From Aquipseudomonas guryensis (GTDB lineage: Bacteria; Pseudomonadota; Gammaproteobacteria; Pseudomonadales; Pseudomonadaceae): a stretch of DNA of 64,000 nt. The notes beneath the pieces were generated by a model. That model saw nothing but the letters and a program-made list of their open reading frames with translations. It searched no databases and was not told the DNA's origin. Position numbers and translations under genes: made by a program. Numbering within the stretch: the first letter of the stretch is position 1; each line of letters starts with the position of its first letter. Of this stretch, positions 56,258-64,000 are shown piece after piece. The stretch covers positions 372,001-436,000 of the forward strand of contig NZ_JACJFN010000004.1 in the NCBI RefSeq assembly GCF_014164785.1, in the 5' to 3' direction.

Positions 56258-57604
56258 TTAGCGACGCACCTGCTTGAGCGTCTCGGCAATCATGAAGGCC
56301 AGCTCCAGTGACTGGTCGGCGTTCATCCGCGGGTCGCAGTGGGTGTGGTAGCGGTCCGACAGGCCTGCCTCGGTGATCGGTCGGGCGCCGCCGATGCATT
56401 CGGTGACGTTCTGCCCGGTCATCTCGATATGGATGCCGCCGGCGTAAGTACCCTCGGCCTGGTGCACGGCGAAGAACTGCTTCACTTCGGACAGAATTTG
56501 CGCGAAGTCGCGGGTCTTGTAGCCGCTGCTGGCCTTGATGGTATTGCCGTGCATGGGGTCGGAACTCCACAGCACCTGTTTGCCTTCGCTCTGCACCTTG
56601 CGCAGCAGGCGCGGGAAGTGCGCTTCGACCTTGTCGGCGCCCATGCGCACGATCAGGTTGAGGCGGCCGGGATCGTTGTCCGGGTTGAGGATATCGATCA
56701 GACGGATCAGCTCGTCCGGGTCCATGCTCGGGCCGACCTTGACCCCGATCGGGTTGCCGACGCCACGCAGGAACTCGACATGGGCGCCGTCGAGCTGGCG
56801 GGTGCGGTCGCCGATCCACAGCATGTGCGCGGAGCAGTCGTACCAGCCACCGGTGAGGCTGTCTTTGCGCACGAAGGCCTGCTCGTAGCCCAGCAGCAGG
56901 GCTTCGTGGGCGGTGAAGAAGTTGGTTTCGCGCACCTGGGCGGCGCCATCCATGCCGCAGGCGCGCATGAAGGCCAGGGTCTCGTCGATGCGGTCGGCCA
57001 GCTGGCTGTACTTCTCGCCCAGTGCCGAGTTGGCGATGAAGTCGAGGTTCCACTGGTGCACCTGGTGCAGGTCGGCGAAGCCGCCCTGGGCGAAGGCGCG
57101 CAGCAGGTTGAGGCTGGCGGTGGCCTGGTGGTAAGCCTGCAGCAGGCGCTCCGGGTCCGGCACACGGCTCTTTTCGTCGAAGTCGATGCCGTTGACGATA
57201 TCGCCACGGTAGGCCGGCAGGGTCACGCCATCGATGGTTTCGTCATTGGCCGAGCGCGGCTTGGCGAACTGCCCGGCCATGCGCCCGACTTTGACCACTG
57301 GACAGCCGGCGGCGAAGGTCATGACGATGGCCATCTGCAGCAGCACCTTGAAGGTGTCGCGGATCTTCAGGGTGGAGAATTCGGCGAAGCTTTCGGCACA
57401 GTCGCCACCTTGCAGGAGAAAGGCCCGACCCTGGGTGACCTCGGCAAACTGGCGGCGCAGCTCGCGCGCCTCGCCGGCGAAGACCAGCGGCGGATAGCCG
57501 GCCAGGGTCTGCTCGACTCGTTGCAGGTGGGCGAGGTCAGGGTAGACGGGTTGTTGCTGGATCGGCTTGCTTCTCCAGCTTTCGGGGCTCCAGGCGTGCG
57601 ACAT
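56258..57604 (-). CDS. aroF: Class II 3-deoxy-7-phosphoheptulonate (DAHP) synthase
   Basis: A 448-residue plant-like (type II) DAHP synthase, first enzyme of aromatic amino-acid synthesis. Landmarks: FLLQGGDCAESFAEF, VVKVGRMAGQFAKPRS, KVGPSMDPDEL, SDPMHGNT and GGIHIEMTGQNVTECIGG. Length matches the Pseudomonas long-form enzyme. Start ATG 57604 (MSHAWSPESW). The gene is convergent with the LTA-synthase-like gene, separated by a weak GGTGGG/CCCACC hairpin at 56211-56225. Confidence 0.95.
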   Translation of the reverse strand: MSHAWSPESWRSKPIQQQPVYPDLAHLQRVEQTLAGYPPLVFAGEARELRRQFAEVTQGRAFLLQGGDCAESFAEFSTLKIRDTFKVLLQMAIVMTFAAGCPVVKVGRMAGQFAKPRSANDETIDGVTLPAYRGDIVNGIDFDEKSRVPDPERLLQAYHQATASLNLLRAFAQGGFADLHQVHQWNLDFIANSALGEKYSQLADRIDETLAFMRACGMDGAAQVRETNFFTAHEALLLGYEQAFVRKDSLTGGWYDCSAHMLWIGDRTRQLDGAHVEFLRGVGNPIGVKVGPSMDPDELIRLIDILNPDNDPGRLNLIVRMGADKVEAHFPRLLRKVQSEGKQVLWSSDPMHGNTIKASSGYKTRDFAQILSEVKQFFAVHQAEGTYAGGIHIEMTGQNVTECIGGARPITEAGLSDRYHTHCDPRMNADQSLELAFMIAETLKQVRR

Positions 57605-57696
57605 CAGACTTCTCGGTTAGCGGCTGTTCGTGCGGACTGGCATGGTAACCGATCAGCCTGGGCCGGCAAGCCGATAGACGTGATAGAGCCTCTGTA

Positions 57697-57765
57697 TGTA
57701 GGAGCCAACTTGCTGGCGATCAGCCGTTCGCGGGGGCATTGATCGCCAGCAAGCTGGCTCCTACA
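57697..57765. repeat. REP palindrome, type B
   Basis: 25-nt inverted arms (57697-57721 / 57741-57765) opening TGTAGGAGCCAACTTGC and closing GCAAGCTGGCTCCTACA. Same GTAGGAGC head as other REPs here but different stem. Upstream of the DAHP synthase gene. Confidence 0.88.
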
Positions 57766-57791
57766 GGTTCGTGTCCGTTTCTGGCAGGGAC

Positions 57792-57850
57792 GTAGCCGGA
57801 TGCAATTCGCGGGCGGATTTGCCGGCTGTCCCGGATTGCATCCGGGCTAC
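57792..57850. repeat. 59-bp palindromic GTAGCCCGGAT repeat, copy 2
   Basis: Starts GTAGCCGGATGCAATTC and ends CCGGATTGCATCCGGGCTAC, same length as the copy at 2161-2219. It lies 2 bp after the amidohydrolase stop, where it could protect the operon mRNA end. Confidence 0.78.
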
Positions 57851-57852
57851 GG

Positions 57853-59643
57853 TCAGGCAGTGATCGGTTTGAAGCCTCGAGCGGTAGCGGTACGCGGCAA
57901 TACGTCGCGGCCCGGCAGGAAGCAGCCGAAGCCGGGCTGCTTGCCCAGCGCCTCGGGGAACTCGCTGCCACGGCGGTAGGCGATGCGGCCGTTGATCAAG
58001 GTGGCATCCACCGCCGCGTCGTTGCGCTTGACCACGCGCTGCAGACCGATCACCTCCATGGGCGCTTCATGCATTTCATCCAGCTCGTCGGTCAGCCCGG
58101 CCGGGTTGACGATCACCACATCGGCGCGGTCGCCGACGCGGATGGTGCCGGCATCCACGCCGATAAAGTCAGCCAGCTCGCCACTCAGGCGGTGCACGGC
58201 GTGGCCCATGTCCATGAACGGCGTGCTGGCCAGTTCGGCATCACGCACGTACTTGAGGAAACGCAGCGGGAAGTTGTACTGGGCGATGGAGCGCAGGTGC
58301 GCGCCAGAGTCGGCGAAGCCCGGCTGGGTCCAGGGACTGGAGAGCAGCTTGTGCATCACCGGCAGGCGCTGGTTGCCATAGCAGGTGGTCCACTTCAGCG
58401 CCTCGCGGTACTGGCAGGCGATCTCGAAGTAGGCGTCCACCGGGTCCAGGCCACGGGCGGCGCCGAGTTGCTTGAAGTTCTTGCCGACCATCGAGGCGTC
58501 CGGGCACTCGGTCACCCAGCAGTCGGAGAAGTCGCGGTGCCACAGCCCCTTGGTCAGCACGGCCTTGACCTGCTTCTTGAACAGGGCGCGAAACTCCGGC
58601 TCCAGCACCTTGGCGTACAGCTCGTCCGGGTCCTTGATGTTGCGCAGGATCTCGCCGGCGCCGAATTCCTCGAAGGCGTTCACGTTGAGCCCTTCCAGGC
58701 GCAGGGTGAAGGGCGCCGGCAGGGTCTGCCAGCGGAAGTGGCCGAGCAGTACCTTGTTGGCCAGCCAGCCGGAGAGGCGGGTGAAACGGTGTAGCAGCGG
58801 CTGTGACTTGAGGTCCAGGGCGGTGAGCATCGAGCACTTCAGCGGTTTGCGGAACCAGCCGTGGGCCTGATAGAGGAAGGCGAACACATTGACCTTGGTC
58901 ACCGCGTCCGGCGCGCCCTGCAGCACCGCGCCGCGCCGGCGCAGCACGGCAAACAGGCGGGAGAACTCGGTCCAGTTGGCGAAGGTCGAGGGCAGCGGGC
59001 TAGACCAGGCACGGTCGCCATCCATCTTGTCGAGCTTGGTAGTCATCACCGACAGGCCGATGCAGCCGGCGTCCAGCGCTTCTTCCAGCAACTGCTCCAT
59101 GCGCTGCAGCTCGGCTTCGCTCGGTTTGATCTTGCGGGTGGCGCGCTCCAGGCCCATCACCGCCACACGTAGCTCGGAGTGGCCGAGGAAGGAGCTGACG
59201 TTCGGCCCCAGCGGGTGCTGGTCGTAGAAGGCGCGGTAGCCGGCGGCGTCGCGCCAGGTCTTCTTCTCCTTGAGGATCGGCAGCACGTATTCGCGCGGCA
59301 CCGCCTCGACGCGGGTGAACAGGTCGGAACAGTCCTCGGCATCGGCCAGCACCATGCTGATCGAGCAGGAGCCGATGGTCACGCTGGTCACGCCGTGGCG
59401 CACCGACTCCTTCAGCGCCGGCGCGGCGATCACTTCGGCATCGTAGTGCGAGTGGATTTCCAGGAAACCGGGGGTCACCCAGCGGCCGGCGGCGTCGAGC
59501 ACCTCGGGGCAGCCATTCTCGACCAGCGGGCTGAGGCTGACCGCATCGATGCGCCCGGCCCTGATGCCGATATGTCGCAGTGCGCCGGGTGCGCCAGTGC
59601 CGTCGAAATACAGGCCGTTCTTGATGATGATGTCGTAGCTCAT
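57853..59643 (-). CDS. D-aminoacylase-like amidohydrolase
   Basis: A 596-residue metal-dependent hydrolase of the N-acyl-D-amino-acid deacylase/dihydroorotase superfamily. The HSH metal motif is at His64/His66 (EIHSHYD), Cys93 in GSCSIS matches the cysteine metal ligand of D-aminoacylases, and DSGAHLRS near residue 440 may hold the catalytic aspartate. ATG 59643 overlaps the upstream permease stop by 4 bp (ATGA). It is the last gene of a five-gene operon. Substrate unknown. Confidence 0.85.
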   Translation of the reverse strand: MSYDIIIKNGLYFDGTGAPGALRHIGIRAGRIDAVSLSPLVENGCPEVLDAAGRWVTPGFLEIHSHYDAEVIAAPALKESVRHGVTSVTIGSCSISMVLADAEDCSDLFTRVEAVPREYVLPILKEKKTWRDAAGYRAFYDQHPLGPNVSSFLGHSELRVAVMGLERATRKIKPSEAELQRMEQLLEEALDAGCIGLSVMTTKLDKMDGDRAWSSPLPSTFANWTEFSRLFAVLRRRGAVLQGAPDAVTKVNVFAFLYQAHGWFRKPLKCSMLTALDLKSQPLLHRFTRLSGWLANKVLLGHFRWQTLPAPFTLRLEGLNVNAFEEFGAGEILRNIKDPDELYAKVLEPEFRALFKKQVKAVLTKGLWHRDFSDCWVTECPDASMVGKNFKQLGAARGLDPVDAYFEIACQYREALKWTTCYGNQRLPVMHKLLSSPWTQPGFADSGAHLRSIAQYNFPLRFLKYVRDAELASTPFMDMGHAVHRLSGELADFIGVDAGTIRVGDRADVVIVNPAGLTDELDEMHEAPMEVIGLQRVVKRNDAAVDATLINGRIAYRRGSEFPEALGKQPGFGCFLPGRDVLPRTATARGFKPITA

Positions 59644-60377
59644 AGCAGGCTCCAGGGCGACAGCAGCAGGGTGCCGGTGACCAGCAACAGGATGTAGATG
59701 GCGATGCGGAAATGACGCTCGTCGAAGCGCCGGTGCAGGCGCTCGCCGGCCCACAGGCCGACCAGCAGCAGCGGGGCATAGACCAGTACCTGCGGCAGCG
59801 CCGGCAGCAGGCGGCCATCGACGAGAAAGGCCAGGGTCAGCAGGCTGTTGAGCGTGAACCAGACGCTGACCAGGGTGGCGCGAAAGCGCGCCTTGTCCAG
59901 GCTGGTGCCGGCCAGGCCGAACACCAGCAGCGGCCCACCGGAGGCGAACAGGCCATGGCTGAGGCCAGCACCTAGAGTCAGCAAGCGGGTCAGCCACTGT
60001 GGCCTTACCGGTAGCGCGGCGGCATGGCGCAGGCGCCACAGCTCACGTCCGGCGAACCAGAGGATCAGCACACCGAAACAGCGCTTGAGCAGCGCCTCAT
60101 CCAGGTACGGCAGCAGCAGATAGCCGAACAACGTGCCGAGCAGCATGCCCGGCAGGATGGTGCCGAGCAGCAGCGGACGGTCGATCTGCGCGCGGTGGCG
60201 CCAGACCAGGTAGCCGGTCATGCCGATATTCAGCGGCACCAGTACTGGCAGCAACTGGTCGATAGGCAGCAGTAGTGCACCCAGAGATAAGGCGATGACG
60301 ATGCTGCCGAAGCCGGTGACGGCTTCCAGGGTATAGGCCAGCAGGATAAAGGCGCCCAGGGCGTAGGAAGCAGTCAT
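59640..60377 (-). CDS. TauE/SafE (TSUP) family membrane transporter
   Basis: A 245-residue membrane protein with about eight helices and the TSUP pattern (LEAVTGFGSIVIALSLG near the N-terminus and AGLSHGLFASGGPLLVFGLAG in the middle). TSUP proteins move sulfite, sulfonates or organic acids. Both junctions are 4-bp ATGA overlaps (with SDR upstream, amidohydrolase downstream). Its own ribosome site is poor, so it probably depends on translation of the SDR gene. Substrate unknown. Confidence 0.87.
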   Translation of the reverse strand: MTASYALGAFILLAYTLEAVTGFGSIVIALSLGALLLPIDQLLPVLVPLNIGMTGYLVWRHRAQIDRPLLLGTILPGMLLGTLFGYLLLPYLDEALLKRCFGVLILWFAGRELWRLRHAAALPVRPQWLTRLLTLGAGLSHGLFASGGPLLVFGLAGTSLDKARFRATLVSVWFTLNSLLTLAFLVDGRLLPALPQVLVYAPLLLVGLWAGERLHRRFDERHFRIAIYILLLVTGTLLLSPWSLL

Positions 60378-61255
60378 GGTGCGCTCTGTTTTTTTGTAGG
60401 AGCGAGCTCTGCTCGCGAAGCGGGCTGCGTGGTGCTTTCTTCGCGAGCAGAGCTCGCTCCTACGGTTGAGCTGGTGGGCAGTTCGCCAGCGAAACGGCGG
60501 CTCATCTGCCGGTAGTACAGCGCCGGCGCCACGCGCCAGAGCAGGCTGGCCAGCCAGCTGCCGCGATCGGGAAACAGGCGTTGCTGGCCGGCAGCCAGGC
60601 CCTTGAGGATTTCCCCGGCCATCCAGTCGGCGCCGCGCACCCGGCCTATGGTCGAGCGGGCATGGCCGGCCGGCTGGCCGTCGGCGCCGAGGGCGTTGCG
60701 GTCGATCGGCGTGTCGAGAAAGCTCGGGTAGACCATCAGCAGCTGGATGCCATCACGGGCGATTTCCGCGCGCAGCACCTCGAAGGCCTGGCCCAGGGCA
60801 CTTTTTGCCGCGCAGTAGCCGGCGCGGCCGAGCACTGGCATCCAGCCGGCCATGGAGCCGATGGCGGCGACCTGGCCGCGGCTCTCGCGCAGCAGCGGCA
60901 GGGCGGCCAGGGTCAGCTCCAGCGGCGCGTGGTAGTCCACCGCCATGACCTGGCGAAACACCGCCGGATCGGTGCGGGTGGTCAGCGAGCGGTGGGTGAT
61001 GCCGGCATTGTTGAACAGCACGTCGAGGCGGCCGAACAGGACCTGGCAGGCGTCGAGCAGCTGGCGGTGCAGCTCGGGATCGGTGATATCGCCGGACAGG
61101 CCTTCGACCCGCTCGCCACCCAGTTCGGCGACCCGTGCGGCCAGGCCGTTGGCATTGATATCGGTGAGCAGCAGGTGATCGCCACGGGCATGGCAGGCCT
61201 TGGCCAGCTCCCAGCCGAGGCCGCTGGCGGCGCCGGTGATCAGGGCTACGTGCAT
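60374..61255 (-). CDS. Short-chain dehydrogenase/reductase with REP-derived C-terminal tail
   Basis: A 293-residue SDR. Cofactor motif TGAASGLG (7-14), NNAG (82-85), Ser134 and Tyr147-x3-Lys151 form the usual catalytic set. The last 30 or so residues are encoded by a REP palindrome (60396-60463, about residues 265-287), giving an Ala/Ser/Thr/Glu tail unlike an SDR end. The upstream symporter stop overlaps this start by 1 bp (TGATG). It probably oxidises or reduces an alcohol or ketone intermediate. Confidence 0.88.
   Translation of the reverse strand: MHVALITGAASGLGWELAKACHARGDHLLLTDINANGLAARVAELGGERVEGLSGDITDPELHRQLLDACQVLFGRLDVLFNNAGITHRSLTTRTDPAVFRQVMAVDYHAPLELTLAALPLLRESRGQVAAIGSMAGWMPVLGRAGYCAAKSALGQAFEVLRAEIARDGIQLLMVYPSFLDTPIDRNALGADGQPAGHARSTIGRVRGADWMAGEILKGLAAGQQRLFPDRGSWLASLLWRVAPALYYRQMSRRFAGELPTSSTVGASSAREESTTQPASRAELAPTKKQSAP
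60396..60463. repeat. REP palindrome, type C, inside a coding sequence
   Basis: 25-nt inverted arms (60396-60420 / 60439-60463) opening GTAGGAGCGAGCTCTGCTCG. Lies wholly within the SDR reading frame and 19 bp from the TSUP start codon. Confidence 0.88.
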
Positions 61256-62181
61256 CACTGGGCTCCTTCGCCGAGCACGGTGGCAGGCTGGCCGGCCGGT
61301 GGGCGGCGAGCCCAGAACAGTGCCAGAACCAGCCCCGCCAGCAGTTGCCAGCAACCCCAGAAAGCGGCGATCAGCAACATGCCGCCAGCCTGCGGGAAGA
61401 AGGTGAAGATCAGCGCCATGCCCAGGGCCGAGTTGTGGATGCCGGTTTCCAGGGTCACCGCGCGTACGTCTGCTTCCGCCAGGCGCCACAGGCGCGCACA
61501 CAGGTAGCCGAGCAGCAGGGCCATGCCGTTGAGCGTGACCACCAGCCAGAAGAACAGGTGGAAGTGTTCGATGAACTGTTCGAAGTTCTTGGCGAAGGCG
61601 CCGCCGACGAAGGCCAGCATCACCAGCAGGGAGAAGTTGCGCAGTGGTTTCTCCAGCTTCTGCGCCAGCTGCGGGCGGCGCTTGCCGAGCAGCATGCCGG
61701 CGATCATCGGCAAGATCAGGACCAGCACGACCATGGCCAGCAGTTCGACCGGGTCGACGCTGATCTCGGTGAGCAGTGCCCGGGTGTTGGGGTTGAGCCC
61801 GGCGTACAGGGCGAAGTTGAGCGGGGTGAAGATCCCCGCGGTGATGCTCGACACCGCGGTGACGCTGGCCGACACGGCGACGTTGCCACGGCCCAGCCAG
61901 GTCATGATGTTGGAGAAGGTGCCGCTCGGGCAGGTGGCGACCAGGATCATGCCCAGGGCCAGGCTCGGGTCGATCGGCAGCAGGGTGGTCAGCAGGCAGG
62001 TGCTGGCCGGCAGCAGCACGAACTGCACGAACAGGCCGATCAGCGGCGCCTTGGGCGTGCGCAGGATGCGCTTGAAGTCATCGGCGCGCAGCTCCAGGGA
62101 CACGCCGAACATCATCAGGGCGATGATGGCGTTCAGCGCGATCATCGCGCTGGGGGAAAACTCAAGATTGACGGCAGGCAT
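61255..62181 (-). CDS. Bile acid:sodium symporter family transporter
   Basis: A 308-residue membrane protein with about ten helices in the bile-acid:Na+ symporter (SBF/ASBT) fold. Landmarks: FGVSLELRADDFKRILRTPKA, then ATCPSGTFSNIMTWLGRGNVAVS (crossover helix) and ETGIHNSALGMALIF. ATG 62181 overlaps the FMO stop by 20 bp. In bacteria these carry organic anions such as pantoate or sulfated compounds. Likely the uptake step of the operon. Confidence 0.9.
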   Translation of the reverse strand: MPAVNLEFSPSAMIALNAIIALMMFGVSLELRADDFKRILRTPKAPLIGLFVQFVLLPASTCLLTTLLPIDPSLALGMILVATCPSGTFSNIMTWLGRGNVAVSASVTAVSSITAGIFTPLNFALYAGLNPNTRALLTEISVDPVELLAMVVLVLILPMIAGMLLGKRRPQLAQKLEKPLRNFSLLVMLAFVGGAFAKNFEQFIEHFHLFFWLVVTLNGMALLLGYLCARLWRLAEADVRAVTLETGIHNSALGMALIFTFFPQAGGMLLIAAFWGCWQLLAGLVLALFWARRPPAGQPATVLGEGAQ

Positions 62182-63511
62182 CGAGACTTTCCTTGGTTGA
62201 AGTCGAGACGATAGGGGCGAGGTCGGCGCGCAGCTCGGCGCTATGCGCCTTGAGCGCGGCGCGGTAGCTGTCCTTGTGCACGTAATAGGCCATGCGTTCC
62301 AGCTGCAGGTAGGCGTAGCCGCCGTCCATACGCTGGGCGAAGCGTTGCTGCACCTGCTCATGGAAGCGCGCGGCCGAGGGGTGGCCATCGAGCTGCTGGC
62401 GGATCACCAGGGCGACCAGTTCGGCCTGCTCGGCGCGGCCCTGCCAGCCGAGGCCGGAGGCTTCGATCATGCCGAGCATGAACAGGTCGCGGTGCAGCGG
62501 GTGGAACACGTTGAGGTACAGCTGCGGCGCGCCGGCATCCTGGGGCCAGTTCAGCTCGGCGCGGTCGATAAAGGGGTAGTCGAGCTTGTAGCCGGTGGCC
62601 TGGAGGATCAGGTCGTAGTCGGCCTGGCTGCCATCGGCGAAGGTCACGCTATGGCCGTCGACCTGACGGATATCGCCGCGCGGCTGGATATCGCCATGGC
62701 CGATATGGTGCAGCACCAGCGAGTTCATCACCGGGTGCGACTCATACAGGCGGTAGTCCGGATCGGGCAGGCCATATTGCGAGGGCTTGCCGAGCAGGGC
62801 GCGCACCAGCAGGCCGTCGACCAGCTGCTTGAGCCGGCGTGGCAGCTTGACTGCGCCGCCGAAGGTGTCGGTGGGCTTGCCGAGGATGAACTTGGGCAGG
62901 AAGTGGTAGCCGCGTCGCACCGACAGGTCGACCGAGGCGGCGCGGTGCACGGCATCCACGGCGATGTCGCAGGCCGAGTTGCCGCAGCCGACCACCAGCA
63001 CGCGCTTGCCGGTGAAGATGTCGGCCGACTTGTAGGCCGAGGAATGCAGCAGCTCGCCGGTGAACGGACCGGGCAGGGTTGGCTGATTGGGCTGGTGCAG
63101 GGTGCCGTTGGCGATCAGCACGCCGCCGAACTGCCATTCACGTTGCACGCCGGCGCATTCGCTGAGCAGGCGCCAACCTTGGTCGAGGCGCTCCAGCTTG
63201 AGCACGCGGGTATTGAACTGGTAGTGCTGTCGCAGGCCGAAGTGCTCAGCGTAATCGCGAAAGTACTGGCCGATCTGCTGGTGTCGCGGGTAGTGCGGCA
63301 CTGCGGCGGGCATGGGGAATTCGGCGAAGGCGGTGGTGCCCTTGGACGAGATCAGGTGCGCCGACTCGTACATGGTGCTGTGCGGGTTGCTGATATCCCA
63401 CAGGCCACCGACATCCGCGTGCAGCTCGAAGCCGACGAAGGGGATACCATAGCGCTGTAGCTGACGGGCAGCCGCCAGCCCCATAGGGCCGGCTCCGATA
63501 ATGGCGTGCAT
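62162..63511 (-). CDS. Flavin-containing monooxygenase
   Basis: A 449-residue FMO-type oxygenase. FAD site GAGPMG (6-11), NADPH site GCGNSA (175-180) and the FMO fingerprint F-x-G-x3-H-x3-Y at residues 150-160 (FTGELLHSSAY). The tyrosine end rather than tryptophan points to an N- or S-oxidising FMO rather than a Baeyer-Villiger enzyme. First gene of the operon, with 103 bp between it and the divergent AraC gene. Substrate unknown. Confidence 0.88.
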   Translation of the reverse strand: MHAIIGAGPMGLAAARQLQRYGIPFVGFELHADVGGLWDISNPHSTMYESAHLISSKGTTAFAEFPMPAAVPHYPRHQQIGQYFRDYAEHFGLRQHYQFNTRVLKLERLDQGWRLLSECAGVQREWQFGGVLIANGTLHQPNQPTLPGPFTGELLHSSAYKSADIFTGKRVLVVGCGNSACDIAVDAVHRAASVDLSVRRGYHFLPKFILGKPTDTFGGAVKLPRRLKQLVDGLLVRALLGKPSQYGLPDPDYRLYESHPVMNSLVLHHIGHGDIQPRGDIRQVDGHSVTFADGSQADYDLILQATGYKLDYPFIDRAELNWPQDAGAPQLYLNVFHPLHRDLFMLGMIEASGLGWQGRAEQAELVALVIRQQLDGHPSAARFHEQVQQRFAQRMDGGYAYLQLERMAYYVHKDSYRAALKAHSAELRADLAPIVSTSTKESLDACRQS

Positions 63512-63614
63512 GCAAGGCGTCTCAATTGTCTTTCTGTAGTTATTCCGTAAGCATATGCAGCCCTCCGCTTGCCGTAATGGCTCATTCAGGACTCCAGTCG
63601 GTTAATTCAGGACC

Positions 63615-64000
63615 ATGAGCACTACGCCTTCCGTCACCGTGCATTACACCCAGGCCATCCTCCAGGCCGCCGAGCGCCTGGCCTTGCCGCTGCCGGCCGA
63701 GCTGCGCGAGCTGGGTGGTGAGGCGCGCATTCCGCTGGCGCGCCAGGACGTTCTGTGGGAAGCCTTCTGCGCGGCGGCACACGATCCGCTGACCGGCTTG
63801 CGCCTGGGCTGCGCCCTGCAGGTCGGTCATCTGGACATGGTCGGCGCCCTGCTGATGAGCTGCGAAACGGTCGGCGAGGCGCTGGAAGCCTTGCTCGAGT
63901 ACTACCCGATAGTCGGCGAAGGCGGTGAGTTCAGCCTGCGCGACGAGGGCCAGCGCCTGTGCCTGGTCTACCAGCCGCAGTACCAGGTGCGCCGCGACGA
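63615..64000 (+). CDS. AraC family regulator (3' end beyond window)
   Basis: The first 128 codons of an AraC regulator with the arabinose-binding-like N-terminal domain (LARQDVLWEAFCAAAHDPLTGLRLG, then MVGALLMSCETVGEALEALLEYYPIVG). The DNA-binding end is cut off by the window. It is divergent from the FMO operon, so it very likely controls it. ATG 63615 follows AGGAC. Confidence 0.85.
   Translation, partial: MSTTPSVTVHYTQAILQAAERLALPLPAELRELGGEARIPLARQDVLWEAFCAAAHDPLTGLRLGCALQVGHLDMVGALLMSCETVGEALEALLEYYPIVGEGGEFSLRDEGQRLCLVYQPQYQVRRD

Overview
The window looks like chromosomal DNA from a high-GC Pseudomonas that is probably not P. aeruginosa itself. Three things point there. Family-typical neighbour pairs are present: single-chain cysI followed by a DUF934 gene, metH beside the cis/trans isomerase gene cti, the lipase/foldase pair, and speE near an LTA-synthase-like sulfatase. 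GTAGGAGC-headed REP palindromes of the Pseudomonas type recur. Gene density and codon use are uniform. I see no tRNA, rRNA, CRISPR array, prophage, insertion sequence or origin. About 60 protein genes are supported, and both window ends cut a gene.

Region by region. 1-9.3 kb: a partial quinone-oxidoreductase-type gene, a hotdog protein divergent from a TetR regulator, cysI plus DUF934 (assimilatory sulfite reduction), a periplasmic binding protein, and a secreted lipase with its foldase and a divergent AraC regulator. 9.3-13.2 kb: a SnoaL-AraC fusion regulator, a DadA/PuuB-like oxidase, a cupin and a polyamine-type binding protein, probably one amine or polyamine locus. 13.1-23.7 kb: housekeeping and envelope genes, including a leucine-rich-repeat protein kinase, an RlmN-type radical SAM enzyme, two lipoproteins, a PAS-GGDEF protein and a PlpD-like patatin autotransporter. 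24.1-30.3 kb: a large sulfatase, a FadL-type porin and an octahaem cytochrome with HEAT and TPR segments. 30.3-36.4 kb: a hydrolase, a channel with an unusual filter, a fatty acid hydroxylase, a Crp-type regulator and a pnuC/nicotinamide-riboside-kinase pair that may be co-transcribed with metH. 36.4-45.6 kb: metH, cti, nfuA (with an IscR-like site), a REC-CheC protein and a PAS-GGEEF cyclase. 45.6-57.6 kb: a GlxA-type regulator, DUF1272 and MFS cluster, small hypothetical proteins, speE, a chemoreceptor with a FliA-like promoter, an LTA-synthase-like enzyme and class II DAHP synthase. 57.8-64 kb: a five-gene operon in which every junction overlaps (FMO, bile-acid-type symporter, SDR, TSUP permease, amidohydrolase), divergent from an AraC regulator cut by the window end.

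The most striking non-coding signal is a pair of 140-bp palindromic elements, one just upstream of cti and one just upstream of speE. Their 39-nt centres are 35/39 identical, while the flanking 10-bp stems differ by compensatory base-pair changes, which implies selection for a folded structure. The least explained protein system is the translationally coupled FMO-to-amidohydrolase operon at the right end. It also carries a REP palindrome inside a coding sequence.
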